Of a DNA stretch of 64,000 nucleotides, positions 35,505 through 48,700 are shown piece after piece. Numbering within the stretch: the stretch's first letter is position 1; the number at the start of each line of letters is the position of its first letter. Source of the stretch: Macrocystis pyrifera (lineage: Eukaryota > Sar > Phaeophyceae > Laminariales > Laminariaceae); assembly GCA_031763025.1 (NCBI GenBank), contig JASSKH010000006.1, forward strand, positions 6,135,691 through 6,199,690, given 5' to 3'. Made by a program: the position numbers and the translations under genes. The notes beneath the pieces are model-generated. The model ran no database searches, was not told where the DNA came from, and worked only from the letters and a program-made list of their open reading frames with translations.

Positions 35505-35640
35505 TCTACGATAGAGGTAGCACATTTCCGATTTTTTTTCTGGATGACGTGGCTCCTTAACCCAAACTCGACGCAATGCCAATCTTGTTTCGAAAGATGA
35601 CGTCTTTATATACTTGGGCCATGAGATTATCCATCGGGAT
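35505..35640 (+). repeat. ~150 bp dispersed direct repeat, copy 2
   Basis: Second copy of the 32281-32440 repeat, about 75-80% similar by eye. Confidence 0.55.
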
Positions 35641-37564
35641 GTAATTTGATTTTTTGCTGAAGTCAGTTTTCGGTTGAGGTATGGAGCTCCTTAGGTCAAG
35701 TGAGGAGCCTCAGAAAATGTAGGGTGAACCTTTATCGTAGAACGCCTCGCAGGTACATGAGCTGCGAAGATTTTGCAAATGGCAGATCAGGAACATACAG
35801 TGGGCAGTAAGAAACGTCAATTTTGGTGTCCAGGCTCAATGTCTGATTTTTTCCGACCTTGATCTAACTCTGTCGTATACCTGGTGCGATTTAGAGTCGG
35901 TCCCATTGTTGAGCTGTGTTTCTTGACCCAATTTTCTTATTGTTCTTGCCGGCCTGAGCCTATTAGCTTATTTTTCCATACATACATAGTAGTGTTTCTC
36001 AAGTGCGGGCGCCCACTGTGTCTGCCCTGAAATATTGTACTGTAGCTGTAGATCGTGAAATATTAGAATTGGCGATTTTCTGTAAGTCCTCGTCCGTCTG
36101 TCCGCGCGTCCGCTAGAAAAAAAACTTTATTTGATCAAACAAAGTTAGTCCGACATGAGGTTGAAATGAGGTTGGTGTGTTCCGGGGTCGTCGGAGGGTA
36201 CGATACCTCGTCCTCCTGCGCGAGCAGGCCGCTCTCCTAGTAGAGCTGCAACGACGTTGGGGCGTTGGACGTTGAGCAAACGCCAGGGCACAAGGTATAT
36301 GCCGACCAGACCGAGGCAAGGACGAGAGTGAGGCTAGTGTGATGGAGAGTCACAAGCGACACGACAGGGGCGTTCGGAGAATTTTTTTCCGGAAAATACA
36401 GGATACCCAGGAGACATGGAGAGTCGACAGACAACTTCTTCCGGGACAAGTGGCTGGTCGGGTTCCCGGACAGACTTCCCTGGTGACTATGATTGGTCCT
36501 GAGAACAGAGACTTCCTATGAACGTGGACAGATCGGCTCCAATTGACCTGTAGTATTAATAGTAGTATCCATAGAAACGAGGACTGTAAAGTGTTACGGT
36601 CTTCAATCAAGTGAACCACAATCACAATCAATCAAGGATTTGTATCAACGTGTAGTTTCGTGGCGGCACTGCGCGCATGCATCCTACTGTATGCCCACAC
36701 ACACAAAAGATGAAGAGCATCCACATAAATAGGAGAGTAGCCGCGCATGTCGTCCATTGTCCTCCCGTCACTTCAATATTGTCTCCCAGCTTACGTTATT
36801 CTTTTGAGCTCCATTATTTTACCTGGTTTGTAAATGCATATGCATGGAGGAAACCTTTTTGCGGGATATATATATACATACATGAAGCTTGAATGAAATC
36901 TTCGGTATCACAGCCGCTTCGAACCAAACATCGCCCTGAGTTTTTCTCAAGCCGATCCTGGCCCAACATCGGCCCAAGATTTGCTTTTTTTTCGGGCTTT
37001 TCAAAAAAGTTGGGAACTTTTTATTTTTTAAACGTGCCCGTAGGAAGCGTCTTCTAAAACAATGTGGCGGGTATCTTTGGAATTCAAACTTTTTATTGAT
37101 ACTTCGCTTTCCCATTGGCATAGGTATGATTGGTTTCTTTTTTCAGGTTCATAAACTACCAGGTACTGTACCTGGTATTCGGATGCTCTCAGCAACTTCA
37201 AAAATATTGCCAGGGTACATACACACTGCTCTTTGAATGCACATATGCCGCCATATCTATACGGTACTGTTGGTGCACAGGACATTATGTTCCAGCACCA
37301 ACGGTATGTAGTAGCCGCAAGCATACTCAGTGCACAACTACACCGCGAAGGCCTTGTGAGGTGTCCCTCGGCCTGCCCTGCATGTGAATTATGTTACCCC
37401 TCTGGCCCGAGGAACATCACCGCTTGTTGTGTATACAGTCGACAAATATCCGCCTCGCGGTCACCAACGCCACCTCGTCTATAAAGTCGAATATTCAAAC
37501 ACGCATGACATAGGCTCCAAAGGGTGGGGTACAAAAAACTGAAACCTACCCCCTTCCCCCCTTT

Positions 37565-37720
37565 CCCAATGTCTACCTGGTCAGTGCAAACCCGATGTGC
37601 TCGGTCTCCGCATTGTAGGGATGCGAGGGTCTATGGTTATACGACTACAGTCATGCATGATATCGAGTATACGGTCATACGACTACGGCCATGCCTGATA
37701 TTGAGACCTCCGCCCTGCTC
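37565..37720 (+). mobile_element. Family B copy with duplicated 3' end (plus orientation)
   Basis: GGGATGCGAGGGTCTATGG, ATACGACTACAGTCATGCAT and GATATCGAGTATA occur, then a second partial copy of the last ~45 bases. The end is C-rich rather than poly(C). Confidence 0.5.
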
Positions 37721-38519
37721 GTATTCAAAAGCAAAACATCAGTCGACTGAGTGAAAACAATAGGAGCACCCTCCCCCCCCGTGCTAAATAAAAAAAGTAA
37801 AACATACTGTAGATCGCCGACACTGCTCTATAACTATTATATAAATACTGGTGAAGGTTTTCCCGTCACTCGCCCACACAAAAATAAAGAAAGGAGTCGA
37901 GCACCAAACACAGCCAAACACAGATCGCCGCTGATGGCAAGCAACTCCCCAGCACTCACTCAAAGCGGAGACCAGGGTAGTTAGATGGCACCAAATAAAT
38001 AGTGAACCTAATTTCGAACGGAAGCGTCCAATGTACGTACGCTACCCACCATCGCACACAAGTCGACGAATTATACAAATATCCAGCTGAGTGAGTTTCT
38101 AGCGAGAGGAATACTATCTTTAACACACTATTACACTAATACACTGACTCAAAATTCCCCCTCCCCCCGGATATCAATTCTACAAATCACAACTAGCCGC
38201 GCGACCAAAGCACGAAGAAGGCAACCCATGAGCCCCATCCGGTGGGATAGATTTCTGTCGACTAACACAACCCAAAAAATGCACGGCCAAAGAAGTCAAC
38301 AGCAAAAACACGCTCGACACCCTCCAGCGCTCTCGTGACACAATAAGAATAACGGGTCTATATACGTGTCACATATTGCAGCACGCCTTCAGCAAACCCC
38401 CTATTCCAAAAGGCGTCACACGCTGGAAGCAAAGGAGGGCTCAGCGCAATAACCCACTCCACGTGCCACCATACCGCCGAAGCAGAGGGAGAGGGTGGAG
38501 GGGGGGGGGCATCCGTCTG

Positions 38520-38680
38520 TTGCTGGTCGGCTATATAACCCGAGCACAAACCCTTCCCGTCTACCGCTATCCCTGTCGGCCGAACAATCCCCGCTTGTGT
38601 TGTCTTCGGCGACAACCAACCGCCGCTCGCTTGCAAAACAACAGCGAATTTCCCCGAGCCCATCCCCCCCACCCCCCCAC
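38520..38680 (-). pseudogene. NHL-like fragment beside a short G-run
   Basis: The minus strand encodes ASGGWLSPKTTQAGIVRPTG then IAVDGKG, close to an NHL unit. Within a few bases it reaches CCGACCAGCAACAGACGGAT and a C-run (38501-38509). A diverged copy with the same flank and a longer C-run lies at about 38858-39010. It may be a duplicated gene fragment or part of a third poly(C)-tailed family. Confidence 0.35.
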
Positions 38681-39166
38681 CCCCCGCACAATACCGCCGG
38701 TCTACCCCTGCTCGAGGAGGAGAAGCAGCGCTCTCGTGATTCGTGACACGACAAAAAAGGGCTACTCCTAAGTACCCGTTGTATAGCACCGCTCAGCTTG
38801 ACCATCCAGCTCACACCTCGCCACATGCCCCACGCCAAAGGGGTGGGAAGATGGGCGTTGGGGGGGGGGGGGGGTGGGGGGGGAGCACCTATCTGTCTGC
38901 TGCTGGTCGGTTGCATCGCCCAAGACCACAGCTACAACCGTACCTCCCAGCACCAACTACCCCTGCCGCCCGAAAAACCGCAGGTTGTCGCCGGCGAAGG
39001 CCACTGCCGCTCGCTGAAGATGACAGCAGACCTCCTCTACCCGTCCCCCACCCCCACCCACCCCCCCTCCTTCCCGCACCCCCGGCACACCACCGCCACC
39101 AAGCTCCCCTGCCCTCCCAGGGGGAGTAGCGGGTATTGCCGCGGCTGCTAGACAAGAGGCCGATAC

Positions 39167-39347
39167 CTTCGATGAGCCCCCCCCCCCCCGGAACGACGTC
39201 CGGTCCCGCTGATTGGTCGGGGTCGGTCGGCGATTGGCCGTCGGGGCTGCTGGTCGTTAAGCAACACCCTCCGGCGCCGCCGCGGCGGAGCAAGGTACGT
39301 TGCTCCTGTGGGTCTTCGGAGAGGTTGAACAGCTGGGCGTTCACGAC
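39167..39347 (-). CDS. LtaS-like exon 15 (last found)
   Basis: Acceptor ATGCCACGCCAG|. [20 protein letters not shown] is the usual near-C-terminal block. The frame stays open further, with a possible donor GTATCGG at 39166. The true end is unresolved. Confidence 0.7.
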
Positions 39348-39677
39348 CTGGCGTGGCATGAAATAACGTCGGGGGGGGGGGGGGGGGTGGAAGAGGCGCC
39401 GCGGGAGAGGGGGGAGAGCGGGGGGGGTGTGTGAGGAGGAAGAGCGGGGGGGGAGGGGAGGGATGTACCCATTATCATGCATGGCCGTGTTCGTGTGACC
39501 ATAAACCCTCGCATCCCTACAATGCCGGGACGGGACGGAGCACGTCGGGTTTTTCACCGAGCAGGTACATCCGACTTTGATTGCTTGCACCAAGCGTGGA
39601 GCGCCCGTGAGATATTCGGCGAGAGTAGCATGAGCATGAAGGGTGAGCTAGCTGCATCCTACTGATACTACTAAGAA

Positions 39678-39718
<41 letters not shown>

Positions 39719-42700
39719 CCATTGAGAGACGTCATATTTCTGGGTTCTCAAGACCATCCAGCGTATGTACAAGCCTAAGCAAAAGTGGGAGGGGGAGGAG
39801 GGGTGGTGAAGGAGGTTGTGCTTGCGCCGTTGCCGCCCGCATCGAAAAAAACAAAATGCGGTATCCGAAGGCCGTCGAAACCTAAGAGACACTACGAGGG
39901 GGACCACGTCCATGGACTACGAGGGGGCAGTAGCACTGCTTGCACTGCACTAGACACCAGCCAGGGAGGTGCATGGCATGGTGTGGTATGGCATGGTGCT
40001 TGCTGCAGACAAAATCAATGCCTTACAGGGGAGCTCAATATGTCACCCCCCCCAAAAAAAAAAATCGAAGAAGCTCGTTCGTAAAACTACCACAGTAGCA
40101 TATAGCAGGTGCAGCAGCAGCAGCAGCAGCATGAGCACGCCAGAGGGGGGGGGGGGGGGGATTTCAGGGAAGAGGCTGAGGCTGGAATTTGTTGACAGGT
40201 ACACGTCCAAGCCCCTGATCCAGACGATCAAGCTCTGTATGGTACGCACCCAAGTCCAGAAAACATGTCCCACAGTAGATATTGCGTGAGTATAATACGG
40301 ATTCCACCGGCAACATGCGCTAAACGTTACAGACCAGGAAACTTCCTGCCCCGAAAAATCACCTAATTTATGTGGGAATCGTTGATCTAGATGTCCGAAG
40401 TATGCTACACCACGACAGATAAACGCGTGGTAAAAAGGTTGGGGCCCGTTTTTTTTGGTTAGGGGTGGTTGCGGTTGGATTATTGAAAACGGGATGAACA
40501 TACATAGCACAGTCGAAGCATAAAGAACAAAACCAACAAACAAGAGGACGCGGCAGTCGCATGGGTTCAGGGAAATATTTCACGGAAGAAGAAACTCTTT
40601 CAACTGCGGTGCCACTACGGAGGAAAACTTAAGGGCTTTTCAGGTACCAGTATGAGTAACAATGGTTCATTGCATTTCCGGCCAGAGTGGGTATTGGCTT
40701 AAGCTTTCGCCCTTTCGAACCGCACCCATGTCTTGAGAAACAACCCACCATTTTTTCTTGTTTTTTTCAGTAAAAGGGTTGTCTTAAGCTGAAGCAAAAA
40801 CAAAAATTGAACAACAAAAACTAAACACAATGAAAAGAAATGACAAAAACAACCCCCCGCAACGAGGAGGAGGGTGGTGGCCCCTCTTCCCCCTACCCCC
40901 CGCGCTACATTTCAGGTATACATATCTTTCAATAGCACTCGCTAGCTTGTTCTAGGCTAAAATAAAACAACAAAGACGATCAGAACGAAAAACAAAGCCA
41001 AAACAAAAACAAACCAAACCAAACCAAACCAAACAGAGCATCCCCCGCAACAAGGAGGATGGGTGCCCCCCCCCCCCTCCCCTGCCCCACCTCCGTGCTC
41101 CGTCTCGAAAGGGATGCGTATTCAAGGGTCAAAAACGCGAGGGAGGCGAGCAACAAATGAGTACCCCCCCCCTGCTCCCCCTCCCCTCCCCCACCTCCTC
41201 CTTACCTCCGGGTGCGTGTTTACCCCGCGTCTTTCCCACCGGTACAGGAACAGCCCCTTCCACTCGCCGGCGACGACGGCGACCGCCTTCCCGCCATAAT
41301 GGTTGGCGCTCACGGCGCAGCCCCTGTAGTCAGGCCCGAGAAGGCTGTCCCCGACCAGCCCAGACCCAGGACGCATGGCCACGTCGTCCACGCCCACGTC
41401 AACGACGCCAACGTTCTTGTCCAAACCCGGCTCCCCACCACCCTTGTCCTCCCGCCCTACCACGCCGATTCCGTAGCCGCCGCCGCCGCGACCGCCGTTG
41501 ACACCGTCACGCCCCCGTAAGCCTTGCCCCTCCTGGGTATCCAGCACCTCTATAGGATGCTGGCGCGGGTCGGCAGGATGGTGGACGCCTCCGCCTCCTC
41601 CCCCTTCAGCTCCTCCTCTTACTTTTTCTTCTTCGGGTAACGCCTCATTGTGCTCATCCTCCTCACTATTACCCTTGGGGCGGGAGGAGGAGGAGGAGGA
41701 GGAGGAGGAGGAGGAGGAGGAGGAGGAGGAGGAGGAGGAGGAGGAGGAGGAGGAGGAGGAGGAGGAGGAGGAGGAGGAGGAGGAGGAGGAGGAGGGGGGG
41801 GGGAGGAGGAGGAGGAGGAGGGGGGGGGGGGAATCGCCTACCAAGGTGGTGGTGGTGCCGCTATCCCTGTTCGAGCGGTGGGAATATCCCGCCTTCCACA
41901 AGCCCAGCAGGTCGAGAAGGGTGGGGACGATGTCGGCGTGCATTCCGATGCGGTCGAGGAGTGAGCCGGGGGTTATCCTAGTTGATGAGGAGGGCCCCGT
42001 GAGGGAGAAAGGAACGATGATGCCTTCCTGTTCAAGAGGGAGGAGGAGCACATGGAGGGGAGGGGGTGGGCGGGAGGGGGATCACTATCGACAACAGCTA
42101 CGATGCATCACTCCTGAAGCTGGGATTGGTGTCTCCCACATGTTTCGGCCGAAACAAATGTGCACTTTGTCGGGTTGGAGGGCGGGTTCGCGGGGGGGGG
42201 GGGGGGGGGGGGGGGGAGGGCGGAGGGAGGGGGGGGGGGAGGGAGGATGGGGGGGGGGGGGGGGGGGCGTACTCATTTGTTGCTTGCCTTAGTCATGCCT
42301 TAGTCATTTGACCATTGACCACGCATTCCTTTCGAGACGGAGCAGGGAGGGGGGGGGGAAGGGGGTCCCTATCGACCACAATGCGGAGGGCGGGGTCGCC
42401 GGGGGGGGCGATAGCGTATACTTCTTGTCGTTGTTGTTGTTGTTGCTGCTGCTGCTTCTGCTGCTGGTGTTGCTGCTGCTGCTTCTGGTGTTGCTGCTTC
42501 TGCTGGTGTTGCTGTTGTAAGCAAGCAAAGCACGCAAGAGAAACAGATCAAACAAACCTGGTAGACGTTGTTCCCATGCTTGTCATACCCGTGCTCTCCA
42601 AACGCCTGCCATACCCTCCACAGGAACCCCAAACAGGGACGTGGCGACGCGGCAGGAGGAGGAGGGGGAGAAGGAAGGAGGGAGGGAGGGAGAGAGGGTT

Positions 42701-45700
42701 ACCTTGGTTTCACGGCGGAGAGCGTTACCTTGATTTGTATGGTAGTGATGGTCTTGCTCACCAGTCTGAGCGAATATAACTACCAAGCGGTCCTTATATT
42801 AAACAGTATAGTGGTACTATTTTGTAGGGTTTCCCTGTTATTGTCTCGTTTGTGTATGCCCTGCGTCTCGCATCCTATACCAGACACTGACACTCGAATT
42901 CCATGTCCTTCGTCCCATGGTGCCTGACTGACTAACATATTCGATATATCTCCGTGGCACTTGGGGTGTGTGCTGCAATGTCGGTCGGTGGGTGGGTGGG
43001 TGGGGAAGGGTTGGTTTGAGATATAACTGTATGGACACCAACACGATGGTTCACGAAAAGAAAAAACTGGAGTCACACTCGCTCTCCGCCATGGCGGAAT
43101 TGAAAACGAACTATTAATAGCAGATGTTGGGATTATGGGTAAGAAACTAAATAAAACATGTTTGTTTTTTCAGTGTTTTTTTTTCCTTGGTTTTAGTCGT
43201 ATACCCCCCCCCCCCCCCCGTCTGGAACTCACAAAAAAAAGTGGGGCGTCGTTTTTGAGTTCGCGTACAAACAGTCCTTCTCTTTTCTAGACGGAGGGCT
43301 TATCTTGTTATTACGGGGGTCCATAGTTAACGGGACCAAATTTTGTTAGTAAAAATAGGTAAATATATAGTTTTTTTATGTATACTATAGGTCCTATTAA
43401 CTATGGACCCCCGTAATAGCTCAAAAACAAAAAAAGACAAAGTTGGCGAACGAGAGTGCGTACCGTCGATATTCTTGTTTTGTTGTCTCCTTGGATTTTT
43501 CATTTGTTTTTTCAAGTATGTCTGGTATTTTTTGTTCTCTCTCACCTCTCCATGATCCCCGACAACCACGACGTATGTGTTCTCAGACAGCCCGGTGTCG
43601 TCAAGCTGCTGATACAATCGCTCCAAAAACAGGTCCTGAAAAAAAAAAAACAAAAGCAGCCGCCTGTCATATACGCGAATCATACATGATACCAGGTACA
43701 CACATACGTACACATATGCTGTAGGAAGGCGGTAAATGGGGGAGGGGCGAGGGGAGTCTAAACTGGCTTTCTGCCGGCTCAGAGAGGAATGAGCGCCCGC
43801 GCGCGAGTTGTGCTTCGAAACGGCCAAAACACCGGTTCGATCAAGCCCGAGCTCCCCAGAGTACTATTCGACGCGAGCCGACGAGGGAAGAAAGCGCTGA
43901 ACCCTTCTCTCGATACGAAAACGCAAGGCACGTACAGTATCAAAAACCCGGTTCACCGAAGTGGGGACTGCGGGAGAAAAACGCCTTCCATGCTACCCCG
44001 GATCTGAGTTACAACTGTTGCTATTATTATACAGTAGGAGAGAGAGAGAGAAAAAAAGGGCGAAGGCAACACGGGGGCGAAGCTTCTGGAAAGAAAGAAA
44101 GCTGGCGGATTGGTTGCTGATGATTGTGGCGCGCAGCGCAGGCGTGTGCTGGAAGTTGGTGAAAAACATGCGGTACGGGATGTTCATTTTCAGATTCATT
44201 TTATTGCGAATTTTTGCAGAGATTGTTGTTCAAGCCATGATAGCGGCACGCCAATATCCAATACTGGCAGATTAATTTATTTCGCACATGTGCAGTGCTT
44301 CAAGTTTCTTGTGAAAAAATCTCAAACAGGTTCATTTATTTCTGCAATGCGGACATAGCGTTCTTCAACAAAGCAGCCCGCTTTGCAGTTGCAAAAAAAA
44401 TCTCGAACATGAATATTCTGAAACCTGATGCGGGCCAATACTATTCTTGAAGCTTGTTGGGTGAGGAGGGAGCTCCGACAACACAAGGGCCGCTTTCACA
44501 TTAAAACGTAATGTAAACGGTCTTCAAAGAGTGGGTTACCACTGTCTTTACTTCCTCAACACCGAAAGTCGAAATATTCGACTTAGACCCTGAGGGGGGG
44601 GGGCTACCTGGCACCGTCCCCTCCCATTCTACGCCTTCACCTCTTTCGAACCAACTGCACCCAAAGTTTAGGGAAAACGACTGGGAATTAGTGTGGAATG
44701 GTGGTTTCAGCTCTGTTAATAAAATAGTTGAACAAATAGGAGCATATATACATTGTATGTTATTGTACAGGTATGCCATGCCTTACCTGGTACTGGAGAG
44801 CAGTGAGGTACTTGGCGAGGATGGATGCCACTTTTGTTCCCTGCCGTGGCAGCAGTTTCGAAGCCTGGAAGCGGGAAATAATCGCGCGGGGAGGGAGGGG
44901 GGGGGGGGCGTACTCATTTGTTGCTTGCCTCCGTCGTTTGACCATTGACCACGCATCCCTTTCGAGACGGAGCACCGTTCCTACTCCTACTCCTGATAGA
45001 GACACCTCCAACAGCAGCTGGGCGCTCATTACGTCGTTTCCGTATATCCAGCTCGATACCAGGTACCGTGAAGCATACGGGGGTAAGATAAGAGCGGGAT
45101 CCCATGCGACAAGGTATGAAACACGTTTCGCCGGGGAGAGGGCGTTCTCGAAGCCAGGGGCGGTGGGTGCAGGGGGGGGGGGGGGGGGGGGGGGGGTGTA
45201 CTCATTTGTTGCTTTCCTTAATCATAAAGAGACAACATGACCACGCATCCCTTTCGAGAAGGCGAACCGTTCCCGCTGCTACTAGAGACAAGAGACACCT
45301 CCGACACTCAATACGTTCAATTTTGTTTCGCTTGTCGTATTTCCCCTCCTGTTTCCGCTTTTATTGTGGCCCACGATCTACATCCGAGGATAGCGATCGT
45401 AAAAAAAATGTGAGAGAGGAGGAGGGAAAACTCCTCATAGCACCTCAAAACGATTGTCTGTCTAAAAATAACCAAAAACCATATCCAATCGATCGGCATC
45501 TAAACATCGCAGTTGCCGCTGAAAAGCCGGCATTTTGCTCCGTCCTGGCATTGTAGGAATGCAAGGGCTTAGGATCATATATACGCCTATGACCACGCAG
45601 GGCAATAAACTAAACCTCCCATCCCACTACTAGGCCTCACCCCGCTCCGCTGAGAGGAGTCCTCCGGCTGGAAGTCGCTGGGAACATCGTGATAGTGATG

Positions 45701-48700
45701 CGGTCCCACCTTAAAAACCAAAGCAACGCGGCAGCAAGACACCGAAATACAGGGAGGCGTTCGCGTGATATAGCGGGGAGGACGGGTTACGGTCAAACCA
45801 TGAAACAAAAACTGGGGACGACAAATTATTTGTAGGAAAAAAACGAGTGCGTGCGAAAAATTAGCAGGTCAGACACTCGAAATATCACACCCTATAATAC
45901 GAGGTTTTGTGTAATCAGGAGTTTTCGGCTAGGGGTTAAGGGAAACAAAAAGAACTGGTACCTAATAAGAACCAACCCCTCCCCCCCCCCCACTCTGATC
46001 CGTCTCGAAAGGGATGCGTGGTCAATGCTCAAATGACGAAGGCAGGCAAAAAATAAGTACGTCCCCTCTCCCCTCCCCTCCCCTCCCCCTTCCCTCCGAA
46101 AAATACGGAACAACGCAAAAGGGAACCACCCTGTCTATGAATACATTAAACCTGTGAAAATTTTCTGACAGGCTTAGCACTACGAACATGGGTTGCGTCC
46201 CCAAATCGACGGATGGAAGTTGCTATTTTTCAGCCAACTTGGGACGTGAAGCGGGGGGGGCAGCAATCAGCAGAGCTTACCACTATGTTCGAGAAAATGG
46301 TTGAAACACACTGTGTACGAGACAAAATGGTTGATCGGGTCTGGTCTGATTGCCTTAGGGTTGGGGTTAGGGGTGCTTATATCCGTCTCGTACAGTGACC
46401 GTCAACCATTTTGTCGAATAAGTGATAGGCTGCCCTCGCAGCAAGGTCACTTGAAGGAAACGAACAACGAACAACTCGCCGATCTATGTGGCACGCATGG
46501 CTTCGAACACCGCACAATCCCTCTGAGGCCTCTACCTCCCGTCTTCTCCTGCTGCGTAGGCGTACGGACTGGTCTGCACATGTTCAGACCGATTTTTATT
46601 TGATGACAAAACATAATACAACATATCCACAAGGTTTGTCAGTACACGAGCAATAGACGCAACCTGCACTAGTATTATAGTACATACTTGTACAAGCCGG
46701 CAAGTTTCCACGGCAGCAAACTAGAAGTCACAGTGACAGTCACAGGCAATCAAGCCTCGGAAGGGTATCCCCATAGCATAGCATAGCTGTGCCTAGCATA
46801 GCCTAGCCTAGCCTAGCTGTGCCTAGCCTATACCCTCTAGCCTACGCCAAACCAGCGCCCCCTAGAAAGCTCACCGTGACAATCTGGTTACACCCCTAGC
46901 ATAACCTGTTACAGCTCTAGCATACCATAGCCTATACCTGCAGCCCAGCCTAGCCTAGCTCAGCGCTATCCAGAAGAAAAAATCACACTTCACAAGAAAA
47001 TTCTGAGAATATACCTACCAATAGTATATTATGTTGCAGTTTTTGCCCACCCCTAGCGTAGCCTAGCTCGGTACGTCCCAGAAGGCATATCACCGGGACA
47101 ACCTGATTGTATCCCTAAAAAAAGTGTGATGCCAGGTATAGCTTAGCTTACACGTGGCCTAGCCCAAACCAACGTATTCCACAAATAGTATCTTATATCT
47201 CTTGCTATTAGTAGTGTAGACGTGTCTACTGTAGTCTAGCCTAGCTCAGCGCGTTTTCATAAAGCAACTAACCGTGACATAATTCACTCTATACCTCGTA
47301 CAGCAGCCTGTTACAGCTTAGCCCACAGCTAACCTAGCCTAGCTCGAACCGTTTCAAAAAGCAGCCCGCCGTGACCAAATCTGAATACAACTTCGTACCA
47401 GGTACATAAATACTAGAGCCTAGTGTGGCTTGGCCTGTATCCCTAGACTAGACTAGCCCAGCCCAGCGCGCCCCAGAAAGTAGCTCACGGCGACAAAGCC
47501 AGCAACAGCTCACGCTTACCCTATCTCTTAACATGGACCCAGCGCAACGCCTTCCGGAGCACCTTGATATCCCGGTCTGTCCTTACCATTGCCTAGGTGC
47601 CTTACCCGTATTTCTACTTACCTGGTAGGCTACTAGTACTAGTAGCACAACGCGTCATGTCAAAGCAAGAAGCGCTCAGCGACAACCTAGGCTGTTCTCA
47701 GCGCAACCTAGCCTAGTGTAGGCTAGTGTAGGCTAGTGTAGGCTAGTGTAGGCTAGTGTAGTGTGTAGCCTAGCCTAGCGTGTTCCTAGTTAGTATGTGT
47801 GCAGAGGTATGTCCATTTGACTCTAATTCCAACAATGAGAATGCAGTCCTTAAGGTCTAAAAGGGGTTCAAGCAAGTAGAACACCGTGACAATATTGCTA
47901 TATAAGTCGCTAGTAGTATTACTTGTACAGGAGCTCACGCTCGTTTCAACTACGAGAAAACTGTCGTGTCAACTATGCGCAAAACTAGGTGGAAGGCAGA
48001 ACAACAACAAAAAAACTGACGAAAAAACAAACAAGAAAAACCTAAATAAATAAAACAAAAATTCGAGTAAACAACCAAACAAGGGAAACAAAGCCAGAGA
48101 AAAAGGACGAGAAAAAAGAGAACGAGATAAAAATACCCGGATATTTCCGTTTTGAACACCCAATTCGAAAGGGTTCCCTATCGGGAAGACCTCTATAGTG
48201 CCGGTGCCCGATGTAATGCCGGTGCCCGATATAATGCCGGTGCCCGAAATAATGCCGGTGCCCGATATAACGCCTATTAAATCGCTTGGCAGAGACGGGA
48301 TTAACTCTACATTAAGTGTGGTAGTGTGCGGAGGGATTAGTGCCGGTTGGTTGCCGCTATATAGTGCCGGTATTGTTGGCTGGCGCATACCATACCGGCA
48401 ATACAGATAGCCACAGAGGGACCGGCACTAGTGCCGTATTGCACACTCCGGACGGAGCATCGATTGCCACTTCATCATCACCATCATCTGTTAAACGGAC
48501 CGGACCCTTTGAAGGAAGATTTGTTCCCGACCGTTTATCATCTCCAGCCTGTGCATTTCTCATGTCACCGCTCGGTGGGACCCGTACAATATTCACTGTA
48601 CATACAACGGCAGGTGAGGAACTAGATCATCTACTGTAGATATTAATAGATCAAATAGATCAGATAGATCAAATAGATCAGATAGATCGTCATCTGTCTG

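Larger units (their letters stand above)
33877..39150. other. Intergenic region between NHL and LtaS-like genes
   Basis: No convincing gene. It contains two family B copies, the second 32.3/35.5 kb direct repeat and an NHL-like fragment at 38.5 kb. A frame on the minus strand near 34441-34731 has no recognisable motif. Confidence 0.5.

Noticed and set aside
46770-47790. CCTAG-rich region considered as telomere-like or centromeric
   Set aside because: It sits inside an intron of the LtaS-like gene and its unit is irregular, so a local expansion is more likely.
48357-48639. Frames near 48.5 kb considered as an extra LtaS-like exon
   Set aside because: Exons 9 and 10 join in phase with the expected LLTILT-VGPHHY motif, leaving no room for an exon here.
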